A stretch of 32,148 nucleotides of DNA, from positions 1 to 32,148 of the forward strand of contig JAUMUE010000021.1 in assembly GCA_030530845.1 (NCBI GenBank). The letters run 5' to 3'. Under the pieces are notes generated by a model. It was not told the origin of the DNA. It was given only the letters and a program-made list of their open reading frames with translations, and searched no databases. Of this stretch, positions 7,942 through 15,146 are shown one piece after another; positions within the stretch are counted from its first letter, which is position 1, and the number at the start of each line of letters is the position of its first letter. Made by a program: the position numbers and the translations under genes. This DNA comes from Limosilactobacillus sp. GTDB taxonomy: Bacteria > Bacillota > Bacilli > Lactobacillales > Lactobacillaceae.

Positions 7942-8625
7942 ATGGCACAAAAAAAGATGACATTAGCACAAAAAGTCAATATACTGCGGGCCAGCGTAAT
8001 GGGCGCCAATGACGGTATTATCTCAGTGGCTGGGATTGTTATCGGTGTTGCTGCGGCGACTAATAATGCGTACTCAATTCTGATTTCAGGCCTTTCAGGT
8101 AGTTTGGCGGGCATGATTTCAATGTGCATGGGTGAATACGTATCAGTTTCCACCCAAAAAGATTCACAAACGAAGGCGTTGATCACGCAACGTTTACGCT
8201 TGAAGAACCAATACCAAAACGAATTCAATTACGTAAAAAAGAAGTATGAAGAACAGGATATCGATCCAAAGCTGGCGTACAAGGCGACGAGTGAATTGAT
8301 GGCTAAGGATGCTTTATCCACCACGGTTCAGGAGCGTTATGGATTCAACCCAAAGGAATTCACCAGCCCATATGCGGCTGCAATTGCTTCATTCATTGCA
8401 TTCCCAACCGGATCAATCTTGCCAATGGTCGCTGTTACATTGGCGCCTGCACAAGACCGGATTTGGGCAACGATGGTAGCTGTTTTGGTTGCACTTTTGA
8501 TCACTGGTTACTGCGCAGCGATCTTAGGGAAGTCAAACCGGATTAAATCCATGTGGCGGAATGCGGCTGCGGGTCTTTTGACCATGGGCGTCACATTCTT
8601 CATCGGGCAATTATTCGCAAGATAG
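7942..8625 (+). CDS. VIT/CCC1 family iron/manganese transporter, first copy
   Basis: A 227-residue protein with five predicted membrane helices (about 20-40, 46-65, 145-165, 175-195, 205-225) and the hallmark segments GANDGIIS in helix 1 and MGEYVSVSTQ at the end of helix 2. VIT/CCC1 proteins move Fe2+ and Mn2+ out of the cytoplasm (into vacuoles in eukaryotes). No ferritin-like domain is present. A second, related copy starts 11 bases after its stop, so the pair forms an operon and may act as a heterodimer, which is inference. The neighbouring exporter and DtxR regulator support a metal-detoxification role. Confidence 0.9.
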   Translation: MAQKKMTLAQKVNILRASVMGANDGIISVAGIVIGVAAATNNAYSILISGLSGSLAGMISMCMGEYVSVSTQKDSQTKALITQRLRLKNQYQNEFNYVKKKYEEQDIDPKLAYKATSELMAKDALSTTVQERYGFNPKEFTSPYAAAIASFIAFPTGSILPMVAVTLAPAQDRIWATMVAVLVALLITGYCAAILGKSNRIKSMWRNAAAGLLTMGVTFFIGQLFAR

Positions 8626-8636
8626 GGGATGAGAAG

Positions 8637-9332
8637 ATGCAAATGGTAAGTACAAAGAAACATGAAAAGCAAACGATGGAAGAGAAGCTGAACACGCTCC
8701 GTGCTGGGGTGCTGGGTTCAAACGACGGTATTTTGACCGTTGTCGGTGTCCTGGTTTCCGTGGCAGCTGCGACGTCTAATAGCTTTACGATTTTCATCGC
8801 CGGTTTGTCAGACCTGCTCGCCTGTGCCTTTTCGATGGCCTCTGGTGAATACGCCTCAGTTTCCACCCAAAAGGATACAGAAAAGTCAGCCGTGGAGCAT
8901 GAAAAAGAACTCCTCAAGACTGATTTTGAGGGCGAATTAAATGCTGTGCGTGACTATTACGTGGCCAAGGGTGTTACACCAGAGACTTCGATGGAAATCG
9001 CCAAGGACCTTTTGAATAAGAAACCGCTCGAAACCGTCGTCCGGGTAAAGTACGATATCGAGCTCGGTCACTACCTCAACCCATGGGACGCTGCCATATC
9101 ATCACTGTTCTCCGCTTCTGCCGGCGGGATCTTCCCACTCTTTGCGATGACGTTTGCACCAGCATCAATGAAGTGGTACGCGGTGATTTTAGCCGTCATT
9201 CTTAGTAGTGCCTTGACTGGTTACATCAGCTCAAAGCTCGGTGACGGACTGGTAAAGATCGCAGTGATCAGAAACATCATCATTGGTTTGATCACCATCA
9301 CGATTCACTACGGTGTTGGTAAATTATTCTAA
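8637..9332 (+). CDS. VIT/CCC1 family iron/manganese transporter, second copy
   Basis: A 231-residue paralogue of the preceding gene with the same layout: GSNDGILTVVG in helix 1, SGEYASVSTQKD after helix 2, a charged cytoplasmic linker, then three helices. The frame is open back to 8553 inside the first copy, but AGGGGATGAG directly before the ATG at 8637 and the alignment with the first copy place the start there. The two proteins are clearly related but diverged, suggesting an old tandem duplication. Function is probably Fe/Mn efflux; individual specificities are not readable. Confidence 0.9.
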   Translation: MQMVSTKKHEKQTMEEKLNTLRAGVLGSNDGILTVVGVLVSVAAATSNSFTIFIAGLSDLLACAFSMASGEYASVSTQKDTEKSAVEHEKELLKTDFEGELNAVRDYYVAKGVTPETSMEIAKDLLNKKPLETVVRVKYDIELGHYLNPWDAAISSLFSASAGGIFPLFAMTFAPASMKWYAVILAVILSSALTGYISSKLGDGLVKIAVIRNIIIGLITITIHYGVGKLF

Positions 9333-9338
9333 GCATAA

Positions 9339-9370
9339 AAAAGATCTCTCGCACTTGCGAGAGATCTTTT
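9339..9370. terminator. Bidirectional terminator between the VIT and CDF genes
   Basis: A perfect 14-bp stem, AAAAGATCTCTCGC / GCGAGAGATCTTTT, with a 4-base loop. It has A-runs on one side and T-runs on the other, so it can terminate both convergent transcripts. It reaches into the stop codon of the leftward CDF gene. Confidence 0.9.
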
Positions 9371-10283
9371 AGTTTTGGTGCTCATGTAACATCGCTTGGT
9401 TATCGTCTGCGGTATTAAAGAGCTGTTCGTTTTTGCCCCGTACACACTCTGCTTGGAGCGTTGTGTGACAAATGTGATGTTTCTCATGCAGGATATGTTC
9501 AACCTGGTCATAGAGCTTCTCAATCGAACTGAGCGGCATATCATCACAATTGAGGTGGGCGGAGAAGATAATGTGGTGTTCATCAATCATCCAAGCGTGG
9601 ACGTGGTGGACATCTTCAATCCCGTCGACCGCCTTGATGTCAGAGACGATGCTGTCGTAGTCAAGATTAGGAGCAGCTTGCATCAGGATGTTCAAAGTTT
9701 GGTTGATGATAGGAATTGCTTCATATGCGATGTAGAGTGCCACAGCAATTGTTAGTGCAGGGTCAAGCCATGGGATGTTGACAAAGGTTAAAATTACACC
9801 ACCAAGGATGACGGCAACGGATGACAGTGCGTCGCTTAAGATGTGAAGGTAGGTCGCTTTGACATTGAGACTTTCGTGACTACCCGCGTGCAGGAGTGCG
9901 GCTGACACAAAATTTGCAATCAGTCCAATAATTGCGACAATCATCATGATCTTTCCGTTAATATGTTGTGGGTGGGAGAGTCGTTGGATGGCTTCCCAGA
10001 TCAGGAAAACTGCGATGATGACTAAGAAAAGGCTGTTAGTCATTGCAGACAGGATTTCGGCACGGCGGTAACCAAACGTGTTCTTGCTGGTTTCGGATTT
10101 TCCACCGATCCGCTGTGCGAAGTAGCCCATCACGATTGAGAACGAATCCCCCAAGTTGTGAAATGCGTCGGATAAGAGGGCTAAACTGCCAGAAGCCACT
10201 CCTCCGATGATCTCGACGATGGTAATAATGACATTGAGTATGGTCACCGCAAAGAAGCGTTGGCCGGTAACTTTTTCGTGCAT
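9369..10283 (-). CDS. Cation diffusion facilitator, zinc-type (CzcD/ZitB-like)
   Basis: A 304-residue CDF transporter: six membrane helices (residues about 10-200) and a C-terminal cytoplasmic metal-sensing domain. The transport-site motif HxxxD occurs in both helix 2 (H42, D46) and helix 5 (H147, D151), the arrangement linked to Zn2+ specificity, with Co2+ or Cd2+ also possible. The cytoplasmic domain is rich in histidine (HHVHAW, DEHHIIF, HEKHHICH). Such proteins export Zn2+ using the proton gradient. GGTGAGGAG precedes the ATG. It is divergent from the DtxR-type regulator and convergent with the VIT genes. Confidence 0.92.
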   Translation of the reverse strand: MHEKVTGQRFFAVTILNVIITIVEIIGGVASGSLALLSDAFHNLGDSFSIVMGYFAQRIGGKSETSKNTFGYRRAEILSAMTNSLFLVIIAVFLIWEAIQRLSHPQHINGKIMMIVAIIGLIANFVSAALLHAGSHESLNVKATYLHILSDALSSVAVILGGVILTFVNIPWLDPALTIAVALYIAYEAIPIINQTLNILMQAAPNLDYDSIVSDIKAVDGIEDVHHVHAWMIDEHHIIFSAHLNCDDMPLSSIEKLYDQVEHILHEKHHICHTTLQAECVRGKNEQLFNTADDNQAMLHEHQN

Positions 10284-10434
10284 TGTCTTTGCTCCTCACC
10301 ATTTGAATTGCAATTTTAGTTATGCTTGTATTAAAATGAATAATCGTAATAAAGACAAAAGTTAGGTTATCCAAAATATACCTTTCTAATCTTATGATAT
10401 AATTATTCTATATTCAATACGGAGAATAAGAAAC
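10284..10434. promoter_or_regulatory. Divergent promoter region for the CDF exporter and the DtxR regulator
   Basis: Rightward, an extended -10 TGATATAAT at 10395-10403 continues into TATTCTA, giving the 13-mer TATAATTATTCTA that also occurs in the VIT promoter (7905-7917). Downstream, TTATTCT (10403-10409) and AGAATAA (10423-10429) form an inverted repeat that could fold in RNA and cover the GGAG site at 10421-10424. Leftward, TTGTCT followed after 17-18 bases by TTTAATA is a candidate CDF promoter, with ATTATTC between its boxes. Regulator identity is not determined. Confidence 0.5.
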
Positions 10435-10467
10435 ATGGTCATTTTGGCCGAAAATTACACGAGGTGA
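10435..10467 (+). CDS. Possible 10-codon leader peptide ahead of the DtxR-type regulator
   Basis: ATG at 10435 opens a short frame encoding MVILAENYTR and ends with TGA at 10465-10467. A GGAG site lies 10 bases before the ATG. The stop codon sits inside the GAGGTGA ribosome site of the regulator, so ribosomes finishing here would be placed at the TTG start at 10474. This suggests translational coupling. The frame is short enough to arise by chance. Confidence 0.4.
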   Translation: MVILAENYTR

Positions 10468-10473
10468 ACTAGA

Positions 10474-11121
10474 TTGACTCCAATGAAGGAAGATTACTTG
10501 AAAATTATTTTTGAGCTCGGTGGCAGCCACAAGAAAGTTTCTAATAAGGAAATTTCATTAGGACTCGGCATCGCAGCTGGATCAGTAACGGAAATGATTT
10601 CCAAGTTATCCGACGAAGGTTTAGTCATCCACGAACCATACGCAGGGATATCTTTGACTGAGAAGGGCCGGACTTTGGCTGCGGAATTAGTTAGAAAGCA
10701 CCGTTTATGGGAAACTTTCCTGGTTGATAAGCTCGGTTACAATTTCTCTGACGTCCACTCTGAAGCGGAAGTCCTCGAACACCAGACCAGTGATAAGCTC
10801 GAAAACTCCCTTGACGAATTCCTGGGACACCCTGAGCACTGTCCTCACGGTGGTGTTATCCCAACGGCTGAGGGTAAATTCAAGGATGTGAGCCACCGCC
10901 TGTTAGCAGATGCCAAGGACGGTGAAGAGGTCGAATTAGAACGTTTCCTTGATAACCACGATCTGTTGACCTACTTGGAAGAATTGTCATTGCGTCCAGA
11001 CGATAAGATTAAGGTTGTTCGTCACGAACCTTTCGAAGGGCCAATTGTCATCACCAAGGACGGAGACGACAAGGAAATCAACGTCTCATACAAGGCGGCA
11101 CATAACATTTTTATCAAATAG
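10474..11121 (+). CDS. DtxR/MntR family metal-dependent transcriptional regulator
   Basis: A 215-residue protein with the three DtxR parts: winged helix (about 1-65), metal-binding dimerisation domain (about 66-135) and an SH3/FeoA-like C-terminal domain (about 145-215). Metal-site features include HSEAEVLEH and GHPEHCPHGG. The residue aligned with DtxR Met10 is Asp (D7 in KEDYLK), as in MntR, which favours Mn2+ over Fe2+ sensing, though the Cys in EHCPHG is DtxR-like. I use the TTG at 10474 because GAGGTGA lies 6 bases upstream; ATG 10483 would be 15 bases away. It is probably a repressor or activator of metal transport genes, perhaps those nearby. Confidence 0.9.
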   Translation: MTPMKEDYLKIIFELGGSHKKVSNKEISLGLGIAAGSVTEMISKLSDEGLVIHEPYAGISLTEKGRTLAAELVRKHRLWETFLVDKLGYNFSDVHSEAEVLEHQTSDKLENSLDEFLGHPEHCPHGGVIPTAEGKFKDVSHRLLADAKDGEEVELERFLDNHDLLTYLEELSLRPDDKIKVVRHEPFEGPIVITKDGDDKEINVSYKAAHNIFIK

Positions 11122-11127
11122 TGATTC

Positions 11128-11165
11128 AGAACGAAATTCAGTTGACTGTCTTTCGTTCTTTTTTC
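11128..11165 (+). terminator. Intrinsic terminator of the DtxR-type gene
   Basis: AGAACGAAA (11128-11136) pairs with TTTCGTTCT (11151-11159) and is followed by a T run. Confidence 0.8.
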
Positions 11166-11241
11166 ATAAAAAGATATTCAGGGCGTCAATTGCCTGTGGT
11201 ATACTCAATTAGATTATTAGTTTGAATTAGGAGAAATCATT

Positions 11242-11916
11242 ATGATTATTGAACGTGATCGTCACCGTTTACGTCGTTTTATCGTATCTGGTGTACTTTT
11301 CATCGCATTAGCTTTCTGCATCAAGTTCAATGCGTCAACCGTTACTTTGATGGATGCAGTTTTACAATCACTCTTTACTAGTCAACGGATGGAAAATATC
11401 GGTGCATTCCACGCATTGATGACGCTGATTTCACACCTGGCTAGTCCAAAGCTCGACCTGGTCTGGGCATTCTTGATTGCTGTTTTCTTGTGGCTCAAGC
11501 GCCAACAAATTCCAGCACTCTGGGTAATGTGCACGATCTTGGGCGGGGATGTTATCGGTACTGTGATTAAGCACGTCATCCAACGTGTTCGTCCCGCACA
11601 ACACTTGGCTGCTGACGACGGCTACAGTTTCCCAAGTGGCCACACGCTTGGTATCTTCCTCGTGGCTGCGTTCATTCTCTTATTCCTCGTGCCAATGTTC
11701 AAGAAGCAATCCACGCGGACAATCTGCCAACTCGTGATTGTCTTCTTCATCTTCTTCTTAGCGATCTCACGGGTATACCTGTACGCACACTGGCCATTTG
11801 ATACTGTTGGTGCAATGCTCCTTGCTTACGCTTGGCTCCAAGTTGCACAATGGCTCTACATCAAGTTAGCGCCAGCACTGAAGAATATTCGCTTCTTATC
11901 TAGTTCAGAAATTTAA
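11242..11916 (+). CDS. PAP2 family membrane phosphatase
   Basis: A 224-residue protein with about six membrane helices and all three PAP2 motifs: K110...R117-P118, PSGH at 131-134 and SR-H-D (S176, R177, H183, D187). The catalytic His and phosphate-binding Arg/Lys are intact. Substrates in this family are lipid phosphates such as phosphatidate, phosphatidylglycerol phosphate or undecaprenyl pyrophosphate; recycling of the cell-wall carrier lipid is a reasonable guess but is not proven. An extended -10 TGGTATACT (11197-11205) is the likely promoter and the gene appears monocistronic. Confidence 0.9.
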   Translation: MIIERDRHRLRRFIVSGVLFIALAFCIKFNASTVTLMDAVLQSLFTSQRMENIGAFHALMTLISHLASPKLDLVWAFLIAVFLWLKRQQIPALWVMCTILGGDVIGTVIKHVIQRVRPAQHLAADDGYSFPSGHTLGIFLVAAFILLFLVPMFKKQSTRTICQLVIVFFIFFLAISRVYLYAHWPFDTVGAMLLAYAWLQVAQWLYIKLAPALKNIRFLSSSEI

Positions 11917-11921
11917 CATTG

Positions 11922-11952
11922 TGAGGTTGGTTATCCGGCCTCATTTTTATTT
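11922..11952 (+). terminator. Intrinsic terminator of the PAP2 gene
   Basis: TGAGG (11922-11926) pairs with CCTCA (11939-11943), with a weaker inner GG/CC pairing, followed by TTTTTATTT. Confidence 0.65.
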
Positions 11953-11966
11953 CCCGGGAAATTATT

Positions 11967-12410
11967 ATGATCAAAACAAAACGACTTACAATTTCAAAAA
12001 TCACACGAGACGACGGCCAGGTCACGGCTCTTTTATCCGATCCTGAGCTTTTGAAGCCGGCACACATCCGCTTCTATAAGGGCCATGCGACGGAGTTTGA
12101 GGTCAATATCATGCTTGAGACGGCGACCTACTTAGGAGTCTATCTGGATACGACTTTAATTGGATTTATCAGGTATGACGAGTATTCTGGTGAAATTGGC
12201 TATGTGCTTGCACGCAATCAGTGGGGACACGGTTACATTACCGAAGCACTTGAAGGATTAATACCAACGCTCCACCGTGATCTCAAAGCTTCTACGGATA
12301 TCGATAATGTCCGCTCGCAGGACGTATTACGCCGTCTTGGATTTATAGAAACAGAGACACTTTATGATCGAAAAAATTGGGCTCTTCCACTTGCACGGTC
12401 GGGTCAATAG
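11967..12410 (+). CDS. GNAT family N-acetyltransferase
   Basis: A 147-residue protein of the RimJ/RimL-like GNAT group: an N-terminal KTKRLTISKI strand, then the acetyl-CoA loop NQWGHGYITEAL (about residues 89-100; Q/R-x-x-G-x-G pattern) and a C-terminal LRRLGFIETE strand. It is slightly shorter than typical family members (about 165-180). The substrate is unknown. Its ribosome site is weak (GGGAA) and it lies 15 bases beyond the PAP2 terminator hairpin, so it may be expressed by read-through. Its 3' end contains the -35 box of the lysine riboswitch promoter. Confidence 0.8.
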   Translation: MIKTKRLTISKITRDDGQVTALLSDPELLKPAHIRFYKGHATEFEVNIMLETATYLGVYLDTTLIGFIRYDEYSGEIGYVLARNQWGHGYITEALEGLIPTLHRDLKASTDIDNVRSQDVLRRLGFIETETLYDRKNWALPLARSGQ

Positions 12411-12418
12411 TGTATAAT
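12391..12418 (+). promoter_or_regulatory. Promoter of the lysine riboswitch-lysP unit
   Basis: TTGCAC (12391-12396), a 16-base spacer and TATAAT (12413-12418). The -35 lies inside the end of the GNAT gene. Transcription should begin near 12425, directly before the aptamer. Confidence 0.75.
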
Positions 12419-12427
12419 GTGTAAAAA

Positions 12428-12590
12428 CGAAGAGGTTGCATCCTTTATCAGTACCTACTGTGAGGCGAGTAAGCGCTGGACCAGTAGCGAAAGGGAAGGA
12501 TGCCGAAACAACCTGGACTTACTACCAGTGATTGTTGGGACATAGTTTAAGAGACTATGGACTGTCGCATTTATGCGGAGCGCTTCCTAT
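12428..12590 (+). promoter_or_regulatory. Lysine riboswitch (L-box) aptamer
   Basis: The leader carries the conserved L-box segments AGAGGTTGCATC (from 12431), GCGAGTAAGC and GAAAGGGAAGGATGCCGAA (from 12488). Visible helices are P2 GCATCC / GGATGC (12438-12443 with 12498-12503), P3 CTGG / CCAG, P4 CATAGT / ACTATG (12541-12546 with 12554-12559) and P5 around CGCA / TGCG (12566-12577), with GAAG / CTTC as part of P1. This RNA class binds L-lysine and lowers downstream expression when lysine is plentiful. It sits directly before a LysP-type permease, which fits. Confidence 0.92.
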
Positions 12591-12617
12591 GATTGATTCA
12601 TTATTATGAAGTTGAGT

Positions 12618-12657
12618 GGGTCTTCTAGCGCTTGTCGTTAGGAGACCTTTTAATTTT
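12618..12657 (+). terminator. Riboswitch-controlled intrinsic terminator
   Basis: GGTCTTCT (12619-12626) pairs with AGGAGACC (12640-12647), followed by TTTTAATTTT. It is the expression platform of the lysine riboswitch: termination when lysine is bound. The loop carries AGCGCT, which is self-complementary to AGCGCT at 12579-12584 on the 3' side of the aptamer and may help form the antiterminator (inference). Confidence 0.85.
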
Positions 12658-12692
12658 CCCTCTTCAAAAATAACTATTGGAGGATTTTGCTT

Positions 12693-14168
12693 ATGGCAGA
12701 ACACACTAACGGCCAACAAGCTGATGGTCAAATCAAGAGAACTCTTGAGACTCGCCACCTGACAATGATTGCCTTGGGTGGGACTATTGGTACTGGTCTC
12801 TTTATCACATCCGGTTCAGCTATTTCTACAGCCGGACCTGGTGGTGCACTTGTTGCTTATATTGTTATGGGAATCATGGTTTACTTCATGATGACTAGTC
12901 TTGGTGAAATGGCCACTTATATGCCCTTGACCGGTTCATTCTCAGCATATTCCACTAAGTATGTTGACCCTGCACTTGGTTTTGCGATGGGGTGGAATTA
13001 CTGGTTTAACTGGGCAATCACAATTCCCGTCGATGTCACATCCGCTGGTATTGTGATGAATTTCTGGTTGCCAAAAGTACCCGCATGGATCTTTAGTGCG
13101 ATCGTCCTGGTACTGATTTTCCTGATCAACTACCTGTCAGTTCGCTCATACGGTGAAACTGAATACTGGCTCGCTCTGATCAAGGTCGTTACCGTTATCG
13201 TATTCTTGATTGTCGGTGTTGCAATTATTCTTGGTATCATGGGCGGACAACCAGTGGGATTTGAAAACTTCCACTACAAGAAGGCTCCATTCGTTGGTGG
13301 ATTACCAGCTATTATCAGCGTCTTCCTGGTGGCTGGGTTCTCATTCCAAGGTACTGAAATGATCGGTATCACTGCCGGTGAAGCTGCAACCCCTGAAAAG
13401 TCCGTTTCTAAGGCGATCCACTCAACTTTCTGGCGGATCCTCTTGTTCTACGTATTTGCAATCTTCATCATCGCCTGCGTTCTTCCATACACTAACAAGA
13501 ACCTGATGAACTCTGATCTGCAAAACGTCACGATGAGTCCATTCACTATCATCTTCAAGCGTGCTGGTTTAGCTGTTGCTGCCAGTGTTATGAACGCGGT
13601 TATTCTGACTGCCGTTATTTCTGCTGCTAACTCAGGCCTCTACGCTTCTACACGGATGTTGTACTCACAAGCACGTGAAGGTTACGCCTGGAAGTTCCTG
13701 GGTTACGTCAACCGCCGTGGTATTCCAATTTACTCACTTTTGATGACGATGCTGGTTTCTGTTCTGGCATTTGCTACCCAGTTCGTTGTTCCACAAGCGT
13801 ACGTTTACCTGACGGCTGCTTCAGGTCTTTGTGGTTTCATCGCATGGCTTGGTATTGCAATTTCTCACTTCCGTTTCCGTCGTGCATTCGTTGCGCAAGG
13901 TCACTCTACGAAGGAATTAAAGTACCACGCAACTTTATTCCCATTCGGACCAATCTTTGCATTTATCATCTGTTTCTTGGTTATGTGTGGACAAAACGTC
14001 GAAGCATTTGCCAAGATGGATTGGACTAACATTGTGATTACTTACATGAGTGTTCCGCTCTTCTTAATCTTGTTCATCTACTACAAGGTTCGCTACAAGA
14101 CTCACTTGATTCCACTCAAGGAAGTTGATTTGAGTAAGAGCACTCGTGGTGAAAAGTACGAAGGATAA
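12693..14168 (+). CDS. lysP: Lysine-specific permease-like amino acid transporter
   Basis: A 491-residue APC-superfamily (amino acid transporter family) permease with twelve predicted membrane helices. The N-terminus has LKTRHLTMIALGG-type residues followed by GTIGTGLFITSG, the conserved substrate-binding start of helix 1. Overall it resembles bacterial LysP. The lysine riboswitch immediately upstream makes L-lysine the probable substrate. The ATG at 12693 has TTGGAGGA 8 bases upstream; an in-frame TTG at 12687 is too close to that site. It is monocistronic with a strong terminator. Expression should rise when intracellular lysine is low. Confidence 0.9.
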   Translation: MAEHTNGQQADGQIKRTLETRHLTMIALGGTIGTGLFITSGSAISTAGPGGALVAYIVMGIMVYFMMTSLGEMATYMPLTGSFSAYSTKYVDPALGFAMGWNYWFNWAITIPVDVTSAGIVMNFWLPKVPAWIFSAIVLVLIFLINYLSVRSYGETEYWLALIKVVTVIVFLIVGVAIILGIMGGQPVGFENFHYKKAPFVGGLPAIISVFLVAGFSFQGTEMIGITAGEAATPEKSVSKAIHSTFWRILLFYVFAIFIIACVLPYTNKNLMNSDLQNVTMSPFTIIFKRAGLAVAASVMNAVILTAVISAANSGLYASTRMLYSQAREGYAWKFLGYVNRRGIPIYSLLMTMLVSVLAFATQFVVPQAYVYLTAASGLCGFIAWLGIAISHFRFRRAFVAQGHSTKELKYHATLFPFGPIFAFIICFLVMCGQNVEAFAKMDWTNIVITYMSVPLFLILFIYYKVRYKTHLIPLKEVDLSKSTRGEKYEG

Positions 14169-14175
14169 TTCAATT

Positions 14176-14214
14176 AGAAATGATCATTTTTCCGAGTGAT
14201 CATTTCTTTTTTTG
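14176..14214 (+). terminator. Intrinsic terminator of lysP
   Basis: Perfect 11-bp stem AGAAATGATCA / TGATCATTTCT followed by a run of seven T. Confidence 0.9.
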
Positions 14215-14261
14215 TGATAAAATGGAATTCGTGACTTTTTAAGAAAAGAAAGGGAGAAAAT

Positions 14262-14903
14262 ATGATTGCTTTAGCAGGAACAATCGGGGCAGGGAAGACC
14301 AGTCTGACCAAGTTATTGTCCGATCACTTACACAGCAAGGCTTTTTACGAATCTGTTGAAGATAACGAGATTCTGCCATTGTTTTACAAGGATCCGAAGA
14401 AGTACGGTTTCTTGTTGCAAATCTACTTTATGAACAAGCGGATTGACCAAATCAAGTCTTCATTTGACGACGACTTGAACGTCTTGGACCGGTCAATTTT
14501 TGAAGACGCTCTGATGTTTAAGTTGAATGCCGACATGGGCCGTTCTACGCAGACTGAATCTGACATTTACACATCATTGCTCGGAAACATGATGGAAGAA
14601 TTGCCAGACCAACCACACCAAAAAGCGCCCAATCTTTTGATTACCATCCAAGTGTCATTTGATACGATGCTGAAGCGGATCAAGAAGCGGGGTCGTGAAT
14701 TCGAACAAATCGCTAACGATCCTTCCCTGTACAACTACTACAAGAATCTCAACGACCGTTACCGTCAATGGTACGAAGACTATGACAAGAGTCCTAAAAT
14801 GTTGATTGACGGAGATAAGTACGATTTTGTTGAGGATCCAGCGGCTGCACAACAGGTCCTGGAAATGATTGATCAAAAATTAATTGAATTAAATTTGAAA
14901 TAG
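14262..14903 (+). CDS. Deoxynucleoside kinase (deoxyadenosine/deoxyguanosine kinase type)
   Basis: A 213-residue dNK-family kinase that phosphorylates deoxynucleosides for purine/pyrimidine salvage. The P-loop GTIGAGKTS is at residues 6-14, the catalytic-base region YESVEDN at 29-35, the DRS motif at 76-78 (LDRSIFED), and an Arg-rich lid KRIKKRGREFE around 146-156. Size and motifs match the dAK/dGK enzymes of lactobacilli; only one copy is present here. TGATAAAAT (14215-14223) is a plausible extended -10, and AAAGGGAG precedes the ATG. The substrate (dA versus dG) cannot be decided. Confidence 0.88.
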   Translation: MIALAGTIGAGKTSLTKLLSDHLHSKAFYESVEDNEILPLFYKDPKKYGFLLQIYFMNKRIDQIKSSFDDDLNVLDRSIFEDALMFKLNADMGRSTQTESDIYTSLLGNMMEELPDQPHQKAPNLLITIQVSFDTMLKRIKKRGREFEQIANDPSLYNYYKNLNDRYRQWYEDYDKSPKMLIDGDKYDFVEDPAAAQQVLEMIDQKLIELNLK

Positions 14904-14906
14904 GGT

Positions 14907-14935
14907 TTGACAATTTTCCCTATGGATGATATATT
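14907..14935 (+). promoter_or_regulatory. Strong promoter of the first tRNA cluster
   Basis: Consensus TTGACA (14907-14912), a 17-base spacer and TATATT (14930-14935) preceded by TGA, an extended -10. It overlaps the last bases after the kinase stop codon and should drive tRNA-Val and tRNA-Leu. Confidence 0.85.
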
Positions 14936-14940
14936 ATTTG

Positions 14941-14965
14941 AGCTGACTTATTTAAGCAGCTTTTT
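14941..14965 (+). terminator. Terminator-like hairpin just before tRNA-Val
   Basis: AGCTG-A-CTT pairs with AAG-CAGCT (one bulged A) over the loop ATTT and is followed by five T. It would terminate transcripts arriving from the kinase gene. Transcripts from the tRNA promoter would begin at about 14942, inside its 5' arm. Confidence 0.55.
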
Positions 14966-15038
14966 GGAGGATTAGCTCAGTTGGGAGAGCATCTGCCTTA
15001 CAAGCAGAGGGTCACAGGTTCGAGCCCTGTATCCTCCA
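14966..15038 (+). tRNA. tRNA-Val (anticodon TAC)
   Basis: Complete cloverleaf: acceptor GGAGGAT / ATCCTCC with discriminator A, D-stem GCTC/GAGC, anticodon stem TCTGC/GCAGA with loop CTTACAA, T-arm ACAGG/CCTGT. The 3' CCA is not encoded. Confidence 0.96.
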
Positions 15039-15041
15039 TAT

Positions 15042-15123
15042 GCGGATGTGGCGGAATTGGCAGACGCGCAAGATTTAGGATCTTGTATCGTATGATGTAA
15101 GGGTTCAAGTCCCTTCATCCGCA
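15042..15123 (+). tRNA. tRNA-Leu (anticodon TAG)
   Basis: Class II tRNA with a long variable arm: acceptor GCGGATG / CATCCGC, anticodon stem CAAGA/TCTTG with loop TTTAGGA, T-loop TTCAAGT, discriminator A. It follows tRNA-Val after 3 bases. No encoded CCA. Confidence 0.96.
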
Positions 15124-15146
15124 TCTGATATTTTTTGAAAAAGTTG

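Noticed and set aside
8553..8636. Extended N-terminus for the second VIT gene overlapping the first
   Set aside because: The added residues are not hydrophobic or family-like, and the ribosome site fits the ATG at 8637.
9396..9755. 119-codon open frame on the plus strand inside the CDF gene
   Set aside because: It is antisense to a clearly conserved zinc exporter, has no ribosome site and encodes no recognisable domain.
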